DNA from: Nitrospirota bacterium
GTDB taxonomy: Bacteria > Nitrospirota > Nitrospiria > Nitrospirales > Nitrospiraceae
DNA: 33,019 bases
Direction: 5' to 3'
Assembly (NCBI GenBank): GCA_026387615.1
Contig: JAPLLI010000023.1
Coordinates: forward strand, 1 to 33,019
Shown here: in pieces, positions 17,228-25,336 of the stretch
Position numbering within the stretch: the stretch's first letter is position 1
Layout: each line of letters begins with the position of its first letter
Notes under the pieces: model-generated
The model's database searches: none
Seen by the model: only the letters and a program-made list of their open reading frames with translations
Told to the model about the DNA's origin: nothing
Position numbers and translations under genes: made by a program

Positions 17228-17602
17228 GGGAATACTTGCCGGGTATACCACTCGTCTGAACCATCGAAGTCCTAGCCCACATCGCTCCATATCCAAAGCA
17301 AAAATCGCCAGCTCAAATAGTTATACACGTTTCTTTGAATTGATCAGAAAGGTGAGAACCTAACTAGAATTCGGCCTGAACGATCGCTCACGGACTGCAA
17401 CGCGGAGACATGTGACACATGAGCCAGGTCGGCCATTCCCCCACAGGATAGGCGTGCAAGCATTACTATATCTTGCCGACAAAATGGCTCATGATAGCTA
17501 ACGCCACACGTCAGGCACTGGGAATAACTGGAGCGACGTAAAAACGGAGACTGCTTCCTGTCGCCTCCACGCAATTGTTAAGGTACCGTTCAGGGAACAC
17601 GC

Positions 17603-18112
17603 TCAATTACCGCTCAGCAGCTTCTTCTTCTGAGCTTCAAATTCAACCTCACTCAGGATGCCGCGCTTCCGAAGGTCATCGAGCTTGAGGAGTTCGGCAT
17701 ACACATCCTTCGGACGATCCGTTTGATCTTTGATTTTGACATCCATCGATGTCTTACCCGTATTCTCGATCACGACATCGGGTCGCGGGACGAGATTGAC
17801 GCGTCGCGCTTCCGGGTCGGACGCGTCAACAACGCGGAACTGATAGTCAACTGAAGCAAAGTGGCCAATGTACATTGGCGAGTCGTTCAAGGAGATAGGG
17901 ATGGCAATTTTACCCTGTCTGGCCGCGAATTCGTTAGCCTCACGGATTACATCGGCCTTCATTGCGGAGGCATTGCCGAATACGCCGCCCTTGTCCGTGC
18001 GAGACAGCATGTATGTGTCCGGGGACAGTTGCACGACTCCGGGATTCAAACAGCCGGTAACGACGCCTGCAAGACTAATTGCGCAAAGCAGAAGCACTAA
18101 TCGAAGTTGCAT
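17603..18112 (-). CDS. SHOCT-domain lipoprotein
   Basis: MQLRLVLLLCAISLAGVVTGC lipobox; C-terminal LLKLDDLRKRGILSEVEFEAQKKKLL; SD GGGAG upstream. Confidence 0.8.
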   Translation of the reverse strand: MQLRLVLLLCAISLAGVVTGCLNPGVVQLSPDTYMLSRTDKGGVFGNASAMKADVIREANEFAARQGKIAIPISLNDSPMYIGHFASVDYQFRVVDASDPEARRVNLVPRPDVVIENTGKTSMDVKIKDQTDRPKDVYAELLKLDDLRKRGILSEVEFEAQKKKLLSGN

Positions 18113-18351
18113 TTCTCCCTCACTCAATGAATTCGTAAACGCAGACATGATTCGTACACCTTTGGGCACCCCCGCTACATGCGCACTAGAGCAGCCCTAA
18201 CAATGTTTAGGCGGATCCGCATAAGAGCCGGATCTGCCAATTTCTATCCGCACAACACCACTACATTTCGAAGGGCCGCCTGGTCGAGCCTAGAGGCCAT
18301 AAAGGGTCGGGCCACTCAAATCTTCCCCAATCACAACCCCGACAGCGGCGG

Positions 18352-18915
18352 TCAGCCTGGTTGAGGATGCGACAGGCAGTCATCAGCCTGCTCCCCCGTG
18401 CAGGTGGTGATGACAAGCATTCGCGCGTTGTTCTCTGCGTTGTAGTCGGCCTGCAACTCAAGTGCATTTTTCTCAAGGTCCTTCAGCGCTGCATCCAACT
18501 TGCCAAGGCAGACAATGTAGTAAGCCACCGCCGCGAGATAGAGGACATTAAGATATATCGCGTATCCGCGAAGCACGGGATTCAATGCAAATGCCAGCCA
18601 AAGTGCCAGAGCCGAGATCTGAAGCCAGAACGCTTTGTCTGCGGAGACCTTTGCCGCATCCGCCAGTAGCTTGGCTGTCTGCACTGCACGCTCCGCCGTG
18701 ACCCTCGCTAGTTGGGCCAGCTGCCACTGCCGGCAAGCCGCCTTGCAATCCTCAGGCGCATTGTCCATCGGAGGACCTGGCCTCTGAATGGGAATCGCCG
18801 TGGCTTGCAAGAAATACCCAGTGATGTAGGCCGCAGCAACGCCGCCCACAACGGATACTACGACGATTAAGTCAATTGTGGTTTCCATGCCCCCCCCCTT
18901 GATTAGCTTCCTCAC
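18352..18915 (-). CDS. Hypothetical membrane protein (start ambiguous: GTG 18915 or ATG 18888)
   Basis: Several TM segments and a central amphipathic region; a G9 tract lies between the alternative starts. Confidence 0.65.
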   Translation of the reverse strand: MRKLIKGGGMETTIDLIVVVSVVGGVAAAYITGYFLQATAIPIQRPGPPMDNAPEDCKAACRQWQLAQLARVTAERAVQTAKLLADAAKVSADKAFWLQISALALWLAFALNPVLRGYAIYLNVLYLAAVAYYIVCLGKLDAALKDLEKNALELQADYNAENNARMLVITTCTGEQADDCLSHPQPG

Positions 18916-19186
18916 GCACTAATGCGACTAGCGTACTCGAATTTCGTCTTGCGCCACTCCCACGGCAGCACCGATTCATCCTCCGCTTCCAGGGCCGCGG
19001 GTGAGAGCATGAACTTACATCATTGTTCTCAGAACGTCACTATGGCGACCAGGGAGACCCTATGCAGCATTTATTTAGGGGAATGGCCGAGGCTGCCCTT
19101 TACTGCGAGCAGTTTCTCAACTCCCCCTTACACTTTGAAGGGCAGCCTGGTCGATCCTCGATTGCGCGGACCTTACCTTCTCCTTT

Positions 19187-19406
19187 GAGGGCAGACTAGA
19201 GGGCCTCCCACTGCGAGTGTAGGCACATGTCTTCCCCGGTTCATCGCCAAGCCAAGCAAGGGAGTGAGGGGCTTTCGACTGCGGCCGTCGAGCGAGGCCC
19301 TTCTGAGCGCGCGCTCCGGGAGCAAAGAAAGCCCCTCACTCCCTTGCGGCCTCATCTTCCGAGACCGCGCGTTGCACGAGCACAGGAGACCATCTAATCC
19401 GCCCTC
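19187..19406. repeat. Family B outer hairpin enclosing a second family B hairpin (19256-19347)
   Basis: Outer arms 19187-19208 / 19385-19406 (18/22 complementary); inner arms 19256-19276 / 19327-19347 (21/21). Confidence 0.78.
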
Positions 19407-19444
19407 TCATACTCCCTCCAAGCTCGCTTGCCTTACCTCCACGG

Positions 19445-19641
19445 GAGGGTGGCCTGCTTGGCCTCCCACTGCGCGCGTCGAACGGAGGTTGGTTCATCTG
19501 GTCTATCTCGTCTATCAGGTTGGTCTGGTTGGTCGGACCGAAAATTCATTCAGCAGAACCAGATAGACCAGAAAGACCATCCAACAGACAGACGAGCCCG
19601 TGCGCGTTGCGCGAGCACAGGAGCCCGACCGGCCGCCCTCC
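19445..19641. repeat. Family B element containing inverted 9-nt periodic arrays
   Basis: Start module CCTCCCACTGCGCGCGTCGAACGGAGG and end module TGCGCGTTGCGCGAGCACAGGAG; interior TGGTCTATC TCGTCTATC AGGTTGGTC TGGTTGGTC with inverted partner at 19556-19588. Confidence 0.75.
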
Positions 19642-19676
19642 CCATCCATTCCTTCTTATCCCCCCAACCTTCCCAA

Positions 19677-19772
19677 GGGGAGCAGCCAGACTGTCCTTCC
19701 CTGCGCGCATTGAGGGAGCACATTCTGATCGTGCGGCCTCAGCGAGCAAGAAGGATAGTCTGGCTGCTCCCC
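19677..19772. repeat. Family B hairpin element
   Basis: Arms GGGGAGCAGCCAGACTGTCCTTC / GAAGGATAGTCTGGCTGCTCCCC (22/23). Confidence 0.82.
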
Positions 19773-19888
19773 TCCCATTCTACCATTGACAGACCCACCC
19801 CCCCTGGCTATGATTCCAGCCACTTGATTTGAACTCGTAGTCTAAAAACGCATTTTCTCCGGCCACCATTATTCAAAGGAGTAGGCTC

Positions 19889-20109
19889 ATGAAGATCGTA
19901 ATCGGTACTGTTGCAACTGTCTCCGGTGTCCTGTTTGCGCTGTCTATGGCCTCGGCAAATCCGAGCAGCACCTGCACAAGTCTGACAATGCCCGGATTAC
20001 CGAGGGTCATGGCGCAGGACGGCTTCCGAACGTCCAGGGTCCTCAGATCAAGATCGCTCCTCCGGTCACGTCTGCCACGAAGATTGGAGCCGATCGCAAG
20101 ATCGAGTAG
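19889..20109 (+). pseudogene. Small secreted protein with an apparent single-base frameshift after the signal peptide
   Basis: MKIVIGTVATVSGVLFALSMASA signal in frame 1; alternate frame gives SEQHLHKSDNARITEGHGAGRLPNVQGPQIKIAPPVTSATKIGADRKIE*, ending 27 nt before a strong terminator. SD AAAGGAG. Confidence 0.55.
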
Positions 20110-20135
20110 TCCAGCGATTCAGCAAGATACAACAA

Positions 20136-20174
20136 GGGGGGTGCCGGACCTATCCGGCGCCCCCCTGTTTTTTT
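20136..20174 (+). terminator. Rho-independent terminator
   Basis: GGGGGGTGCCGGA-CCTA-TCCGGCGCCCCCC followed by TGTTTTTTT. Confidence 0.85.
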
Positions 20175-20746
20175 GTGCCTCGTGCCCGAGAAGAAACTGC
20201 GGCCGATCGCAGCCGGAACCGCCAGGGCTTCTTGGCCCAGGCTCCCGCATAGTCGATACCGACTCGCGGGTGAGCTCCCACGGCCCCCCTCACCAGCAAT
20301 TCCTCTCGATCCTCAAACCAGAGCGATTCACCGGCCGTGAGATCCGCACGATTGAGGCTGCGATCGATCTGTAACGCGCGGCACAGCCTTCCGGGTCCAT
20401 CGATCAACTGCCCCTCGAGTTCAACCGCCCTGATTAACACGGCGGAGGGAAACCCCTCCCGCTCCGTCACCACGTTCAAGCAGTGGTACATCCCGTAAAT
20501 CAGGTAGACGTAGGCAACCCCTCCCTGGCCAAACATCACCTCCGTCCGCTGGGTTCTCCCTTTCGACGCATGGCAGGCCTTATCCTCTGGCCCAACATAG
20601 GCCTCCACCTCGACGATCCTTCCTGCGAGGATGCGGCCCTCGATCACCCGCACGAGATACTTGCCGATGAGCGAGCGCGCGACCTGCACGGTGGGACGAT
20701 CAAAGTATGGACGCCCAAGAATACTTCCTGCTGGGGAGATTTTCAT
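20150..20746 (-). CDS. DNA-3-methyladenine glycosylase (AAG/MPG family)
   Basis: ARSLIGKYLVR...AGRIVEVEAYVGPEDKACHASKGRTQRTEVMFGQGGVAYVYLIYGMYHCLNVVTE...DGPGRLCRAL. Confidence 0.93.
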   Translation of the reverse strand: MKISPAGSILGRPYFDRPTVQVARSLIGKYLVRVIEGRILAGRIVEVEAYVGPEDKACHASKGRTQRTEVMFGQGGVAYVYLIYGMYHCLNVVTEREGFPSAVLIRAVELEGQLIDGPGRLCRALQIDRSLNRADLTAGESLWFEDREELLVRGAVGAHPRVGIDYAGAWAKKPWRFRLRSAAVSSRARGTKKQGGAG

Positions 20747-20842
20747 TGTGACAACCGGTGGTCTTTAAGAATCTTCTTTGCTCAGCTCTTTCGCTTGTTC
20801 ACTGAATCTCGTCAGAAATAACGTCATATGATGATAAGGCTC

Positions 20843-20956
20843 CTCAAAACGATCTTCAACAAGGCCGCAGGCGCAGAACACACCGGAGGCGTACTCTCAG
20901 GGGTACGTTGAGGATGCTTTCGAGACGAGAACGAAGGTGGAAGTCGTTTTCAGCGG
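20843..20956. repeat. Family C palindromic element, copy 1 of a tandem pair
   Basis: CTCAAAACGAT...AAGGCCGCAGGCG...GGAGGCGTACTCTCAGGGGTACGTTGAGGATGC...GAGAACGAAGGTGG...TCGTTTTCAGCG. Confidence 0.85.
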
Positions 20957-20960
20957 GATG

Positions 20961-21088
20961 AGCAGCCGCTCAAAATGGGCATCCAGCAAGGCCGCAGGCG
21001 CCCCGAAACCCGGAGGCGTACCCTCTGGGTACGTTGAGGAGTTTCGGTAGCCGAGAACGAAGCTGGTGGCCATTTTCAGCGGCTGCTA
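20961..21088. repeat. Family C palindromic element, copy 2 of a tandem pair
   Basis: AGCAGCCGCTCAAAATGG / CCATTTTCAGCGGCTGCT; internal GTACCC-TCT-GGGTAC. Confidence 0.88.
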
Positions 21089-23125
21089 GAAATACCAGGC
21101 GACGCCGCCCATAAAGAACCGCGGGCTTCCCGGCACAAAGTGAATATCCCTGATCCCGCCGGCCGGCTCACCAGCTAGCCGGGAACGAAACCCGAAGGTC
21201 GCTTGCTCCCACTTCGTATCGAGAAGGTTCTGCACAAACAGGAAGGCTTCCATCCTGCCATGCGGGAGCGTGACCGGAAGCCTGTATCGTTCAGACAGGT
21301 CGATATCCACCCAGGCGGGGGCCTTCAGATTCTCGTCCAAGGACCGGACCCCTAAATAGGTCGCCTGGATTTGGGACGACAGCCCTTCCGGCCAACGAAG
21401 CAACAGGGCTCCATAGGCCGTCAGCTCCGGCGCATTGGGCACAGACGTTCCATTTTCGAACCTGGCGCGGCTCCAAGCCAAACTGCCATTGAACGACAGA
21501 GGGCCCCAGACCTGCCCTCGCGCGGCAACCTCCAGCCCGCGACGGGTCGTCGAGCCACGGACTTCGGTCGTCCCACTATCGCCGGCAAGGACCAGCTCGG
21601 ACTGCAGATCAATCGCCCACAGGGTCGCAACCAGTTCGACTCCCTCAGGCCCCCAAGGCCTCGAACGGGCTCCCACCTCATAGGTTCTCGCACGAGCCAA
21701 GGGAACCGATCCGGGGGCAACAGCCGAGCGGGCGTCATTGCTGTGATAGCCTTCGCCGTAATTCGCAAAGAGCTCTGTCGCCAGCCAGGGTCCGAGAATC
21801 ATGTTGGCTTTTGGCAAGGCCAACCCTGACGTGGTCCGGCCTGTCGCCTGCCCTGCACAGGCTGGGCAACGATTGCGCACGTCGAACGTGAAAAATTCCC
21901 CCCGCACCCCTACGACCAGTCGCATCCAGGAGACCGGCTGGATCTCCGCTTTCACGAACGGCGAATAGGACGCCTCCATCACATCGCTATCGGTCGTCGT
22001 GCCGAGCGGGTTCCGTTTCACCTGCGTCCCCAGGCGCGCATGGATGTCATCCACCCTCGTTTGAACGCCCACCGTCACGGCGCTGTCGAGATCCAGGAAC
22101 CTTCCCGCTTGGCGATACCCGACATCACCGCCATAGACGACGCGCCGGTCGGACTGCTGAAGGCCATCTCCATTGACCGGGTCGTTAAGCAGGACTGTGA
22201 AATTCGTATAGAGATCGAACTTGTAATATTGCCCATACGCGTTCGCAAAGAAGCGGCCGCCGGATGTCGTATCATGGTGATAGTTCACTCGCGCGGTCGA
22301 ACGGGTCGTGTTGCCGCCTTCCGATGGATCAAACGACCCGAAACGGTCCAGGGTGCCGGCCGTCACCGCTCGCAGAGGCACTTCTCCCGATGCATTCCAC
22401 TGGGCCTTATGAAACGTCCCCGTCACGCTGAGCTCGGAGCGACCGGTCGGATTCATCGTAATCTTGCCCAACAAATTCGCGCGAAAGTAGCGGTTGTCGT
22501 TCTGGAACGGCCCGTTCGTGTAATAGCCTTCCGCCGCGATCAGGCTTCGCACCTTGTCTCTGGTGGGAGAAAACATCACGAGATGACGCTGCGTGTCGAA
22601 CTGTCCGCTCGACAGCTGCACGACACCTTCTTTCAGCACCTCTCTGGTCCGGAAATTCACCGCCCCGGCTGTCGCGAAGTCTCCAACCTCTGGAAGATAG
22701 GCCCCTTTAGAGACATCCAGTCCCTCGATGGTTTCCGGGATGATGAAGTTGAGATCCGCATAACCCTGTCCATGCGCATGGGAACGAAGATTGATCGGCA
22801 TGCCATCGGCAAAGAAGGCCACGTCGGTGCCGTGGTCGGCGTCAAAGCCGCGCAGGAAATATTGATCGGCCTTGCCCGCCCCGCCGGAATGCTCCATCGC
22901 GATCATGCCGGGGATCAGCCGTAGCACCTGGGCTGGCCGCCCCTGGGGTTGGAGCAGGTATTCCTTGTCCGGGATGAATTGCTGCGAGGATGCGGCCACC
23001 GGGCGAGCGCCAATAATGGACACCTCCGGCACGTCCACGAACTCGGCGTCCGGATCGTGGGCGAGCGCGGAGGAAAGCGCACAGAACAATGCGATGAGTT
23101 GGAAGAACAGGCTGGGAAAGCTCAC
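21086..23125 (-). CDS. TonB-dependent outer membrane receptor
   Basis: Signal peptide, plug domain (GRPAQVLRLIPGMIAMEHSGGAGKADQYFLRGFDADHGTDVAFFADGMPINLRSHAHGQGYADLNF) and C-terminal GSPRFFMGGVAWYF. Confidence 0.93.
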   Translation of the reverse strand: MSFPSLFFQLIALFCALSSALAHDPDAEFVDVPEVSIIGARPVAASSQQFIPDKEYLLQPQGRPAQVLRLIPGMIAMEHSGGAGKADQYFLRGFDADHGTDVAFFADGMPINLRSHAHGQGYADLNFIIPETIEGLDVSKGAYLPEVGDFATAGAVNFRTREVLKEGVVQLSSGQFDTQRHLVMFSPTRDKVRSLIAAEGYYTNGPFQNDNRYFRANLLGKITMNPTGRSELSVTGTFHKAQWNASGEVPLRAVTAGTLDRFGSFDPSEGGNTTRSTARVNYHHDTTSGGRFFANAYGQYYKFDLYTNFTVLLNDPVNGDGLQQSDRRVVYGGDVGYRQAGRFLDLDSAVTVGVQTRVDDIHARLGTQVKRNPLGTTTDSDVMEASYSPFVKAEIQPVSWMRLVVGVRGEFFTFDVRNRCPACAGQATGRTTSGLALPKANMILGPWLATELFANYGEGYHSNDARSAVAPGSVPLARARTYEVGARSRPWGPEGVELVATLWAIDLQSELVLAGDSGTTEVRGSTTRRGLEVAARGQVWGPLSFNGSLAWSRARFENGTSVPNAPELTAYGALLLRWPEGLSSQIQATYLGVRSLDENLKAPAWVDIDLSERYRLPVTLPHGRMEAFLFVQNLLDTKWEQATFGFRSRLAGEPAGGIRDIHFVPGSPRFFMGGVAWYF

Positions 23126-23133
23126 CAGGATCC

Positions 23134-23550
23134 TCAGCTCAACCCTTTTCCCGTGGTCGTCGCTGCCAGCTTCCCGTGCTTGACCCCCTTGGTCCCGATG
23201 AGCGTATCGGCCACCTTCCTGATGGCGGTGCCTTTACCCTTCACGACCAACACTTCTAAGCAATGGTCATGATCGAGATGGACGTGCATGCCGGACACAA
23301 TAAGTGACTGATAGCGGTGTTGAATGTCGGTCAGTTTCCTGGTCAAGTCACGCACGTGATGGTCATACACGAACGTAATCGTTCCTACCGTCTCTTTATC
23401 GTCATCCCACTCCTGCCCGACCAGGTTATCCCGGATCAGGTCCCGCAAGGCCTCCGAGCGGTTCGTATACTTGCGTTTTCTGATGTGCAGATCGAAATCA
23501 TCGAGCAGATGATGGTCCAGCGACACGCCGAATCGAATCAGTTTCTTCAT
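23134..23550 (-). CDS. nikR: Nickel-responsive transcriptional regulator
   Basis: RHH N-terminus (IRFGVSLDHHLLDDFDLHIRKRKYTNRSEALRDLIR); Ni-ligand pattern H-x10-H-V-H-x5-C (HRYQSLIVSGMHVHLDHDHC). Confidence 0.94.
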   Translation of the reverse strand: MKKLIRFGVSLDHHLLDDFDLHIRKRKYTNRSEALRDLIRDNLVGQEWDDDKETVGTITFVYDHHVRDLTRKLTDIQHRYQSLIVSGMHVHLDHDHCLEVLVVKGKGTAIRKVADTLIGTKGVKHGKLAATTTGKGLS

Positions 23551-23567
23551 GGCAACCTCTTAGTAGC

Positions 23568-23584
23568 ACGTTTTTTAAAAACGT
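23568..23584. promoter_or_regulatory. Palindrome upstream of nikR, candidate operator
   Basis: ACGTTTTTTAAAAACGT, 17-nt palindrome around one central base, 18 nt upstream of the nikR ATG. Confidence 0.45.
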
Positions 23585-23854
23585 AGCATCCCATGAGTCG
23601 CAAATCAACGATTAGTCGAAACCGCTACGCAAGGGATACAGGCGGGTAGAATCTATACGTTCAACGGGTTGGAGGCGTGGGGGCGATTGAACGAGGGGCA
23701 TCCATCGAAGGCCTGCCGCCACCTTCTCTATGACATCACGCGTTCTCTACGACGGGAGTTGCCGAACCGTCCTTCACTGCACGCATCGAACTGGCACAGT
23801 TTCATCGCGCGCATGGCGCGAGCACAGGAGGCGGCCTGGGTATCGGGTGCGCTT

Positions 23855-25336
23855 CTAGTCGGCTTGAATCGGGATGTAGAGGACGCTCCCCTGCCGGTTG
23901 ACCAGCAGGAGCGCAAGATCGGACGGCTTCATCTGATCGGCCAATCGCTGAAATGCAGCGAAGCTGGCAATGTGCTGACGATTGAGCTCTAACACCACGT
24001 CGCCAGGCTGAAGACCGAAAGATTCCGCCAGGCTGCCCTCTTCAATGTCGGTCACGACCACCCCGCGGGTCACCGAGAGATCCATCTGACGAGCCAAGGG
24101 TGCAGTGATATCGTCGAACACAATGCCGGCGAGGGGATGAGCTGTGGCAGCTGAGGCCGATGGGGCCTGGCTCTTCTTGGCTCGTTCACGCGGCGCCTCC
24201 TGCACCACCAGCTCCGTCTGATACGGCTTGCTCTCACGCAGAAGATCCACTCGATGCTTGCTCCCGATCGTGGAGGCGGCCAGAAGATTTTTGAGATGTC
24301 CGCTGTCCATCACGTCCTGCCCGTCGAAGCGCACCACCACATCGCCGCGCTTCAGTCCGGCTTTCTCCGCGGACCCTTTCGCCTGCACATCGGTCACGAT
24401 CGCGCCCTTCACATCGGGAAGACGAAAGACCTTGCCCAACAAGGGTGTCACATCTTGCGTCGACGCGCCGAGCAACCCGCGGACCACACGCCCGGTCTTG
24501 AGCAGACTCTGCATAGCAGACCGGGCCATATTACTAGGAATGGCGAAGCCCACCCCGACGCTGCCGCCGGTCGGACTGGCGATGGCCGTATTGATCCCCA
24601 CCAACTCTCCGTTGAGGGTCACTAAGGCCCCTCCGGAGTTTCCGGGATTGATCGGCGCATCGGTTTGGATGAAATCTTCGAAGTCTGCAACGCCGACATC
24701 CGCACGGCCAACGGCGCTGACAATGCCGAACGTCACGCTGCGACTTAAGCCCAGCGGGTTCCCGATCGCCAGCACAAACTCACCGACGGCGAGCGTACTC
24801 GAATCCCCCCAGGTCGCGACCGGCAGATTGCTCGCAGGAATTTTCACCACGGCCACGTCGGTCTTCGGGTCCGTGGCCACCACGCGTCCCTTATATTGCC
24901 GCCGGTCTGCCAGAATCACTTCCACATCGACCGCATCGGCAATGACATGGTTGTTGGTAATAATGTAGCCATCGGCCGACACAATGACGCCCGAGCCCTG
25001 ACCATATTGCCGCCGCGCCGGAGCGTCCTTGAACAGTCCGAACGGAAGCCCTTCGTCGCTAAGGGCTTGGTCGCGGACCATCACCATCGAGGCGATGCTC
25101 ACGACAGCGGGAATCACTTTGGTCGCGGCCGCCTTGACCTGCGCCTGAAGCTCGCTCCCGTTCGCCACAGGAAGCACGCGACTCCCGGCCAGAGCCGCCT
25201 CTCCGACGAACGAGCTCCCCACATAGAGCCCGATCATAATTCGCACGAGAAGACTGAGTCGAAACACGCCGAGATCCTTTCTGAAAACAACCCCCCTGCG
25301 ACTGAGGGGAAACCGCTCTACCCTAGCATGCATCAC
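23855..25336 (-). CDS. HtrA/DegP-like serine protease with PDZ domains (start may be internal)
   Basis: [31 protein letters not shown] catalytic motifs; two PDZ-like segments. Confidence 0.92.
   Translation of the reverse strand: MMHARVERFPLSRRGVVFRKDLGVFRLSLLVRIMIGLYVGSSFVGEAALAGSRVLPVANGSELQAQVKAAATKVIPAVVSIASMVMVRDQALSDEGLPFGLFKDAPARRQYGQGSGVIVSADGYIITNNHVIADAVDVEVILADRRQYKGRVVATDPKTDVAVVKIPASNLPVATWGDSSTLAVGEFVLAIGNPLGLSRSVTFGIVSAVGRADVGVADFEDFIQTDAPINPGNSGGALVTLNGELVGINTAIASPTGGSVGVGFAIPSNMARSAMQSLLKTGRVVRGLLGASTQDVTPLLGKVFRLPDVKGAIVTDVQAKGSAEKAGLKRGDVVVRFDGQDVMDSGHLKNLLAASTIGSKHRVDLLRESKPYQTELVVQEAPRERAKKSQAPSASAATAHPLAGIVFDDITAPLARQMDLSVTRGVVVTDIEEGSLAESFGLQPGDVVLELNRQHIASFAAFQRLADQMKPSDLALLLVNRQGSVLYIPIQAD

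Noticed and set aside
17344-17574. 76-aa minus ORF and the palindrome CATGTGACACATG (17409-17421)
   Set aside because: No SD or family for the ORF, and a single 13-nt palindrome is not enough to call a site.
17228-17602. tRNA or structured ncRNA in the gap
   Set aside because: No cloverleaf or recognisable RNA motif found by eye; would need Infernal/tRNAscan.
19428-19832. ORFs in the 18.9-19.9 kb repeat island
   Set aside because: Overlapping frames made of hairpin repeats, with no conserved domain or start signals.
19889-20374. 161-aa ORF as a real full-length protein
   Set aside because: Runs through a strong terminator and into the antisense of the glycosylase; the frameshifted short protein explains it better.
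22040-22924. 294-aa + strand ORF opposite the TonB receptor
   Set aside because: Antisense to a well-supported TonB-dependent receptor; no recognisable domain.
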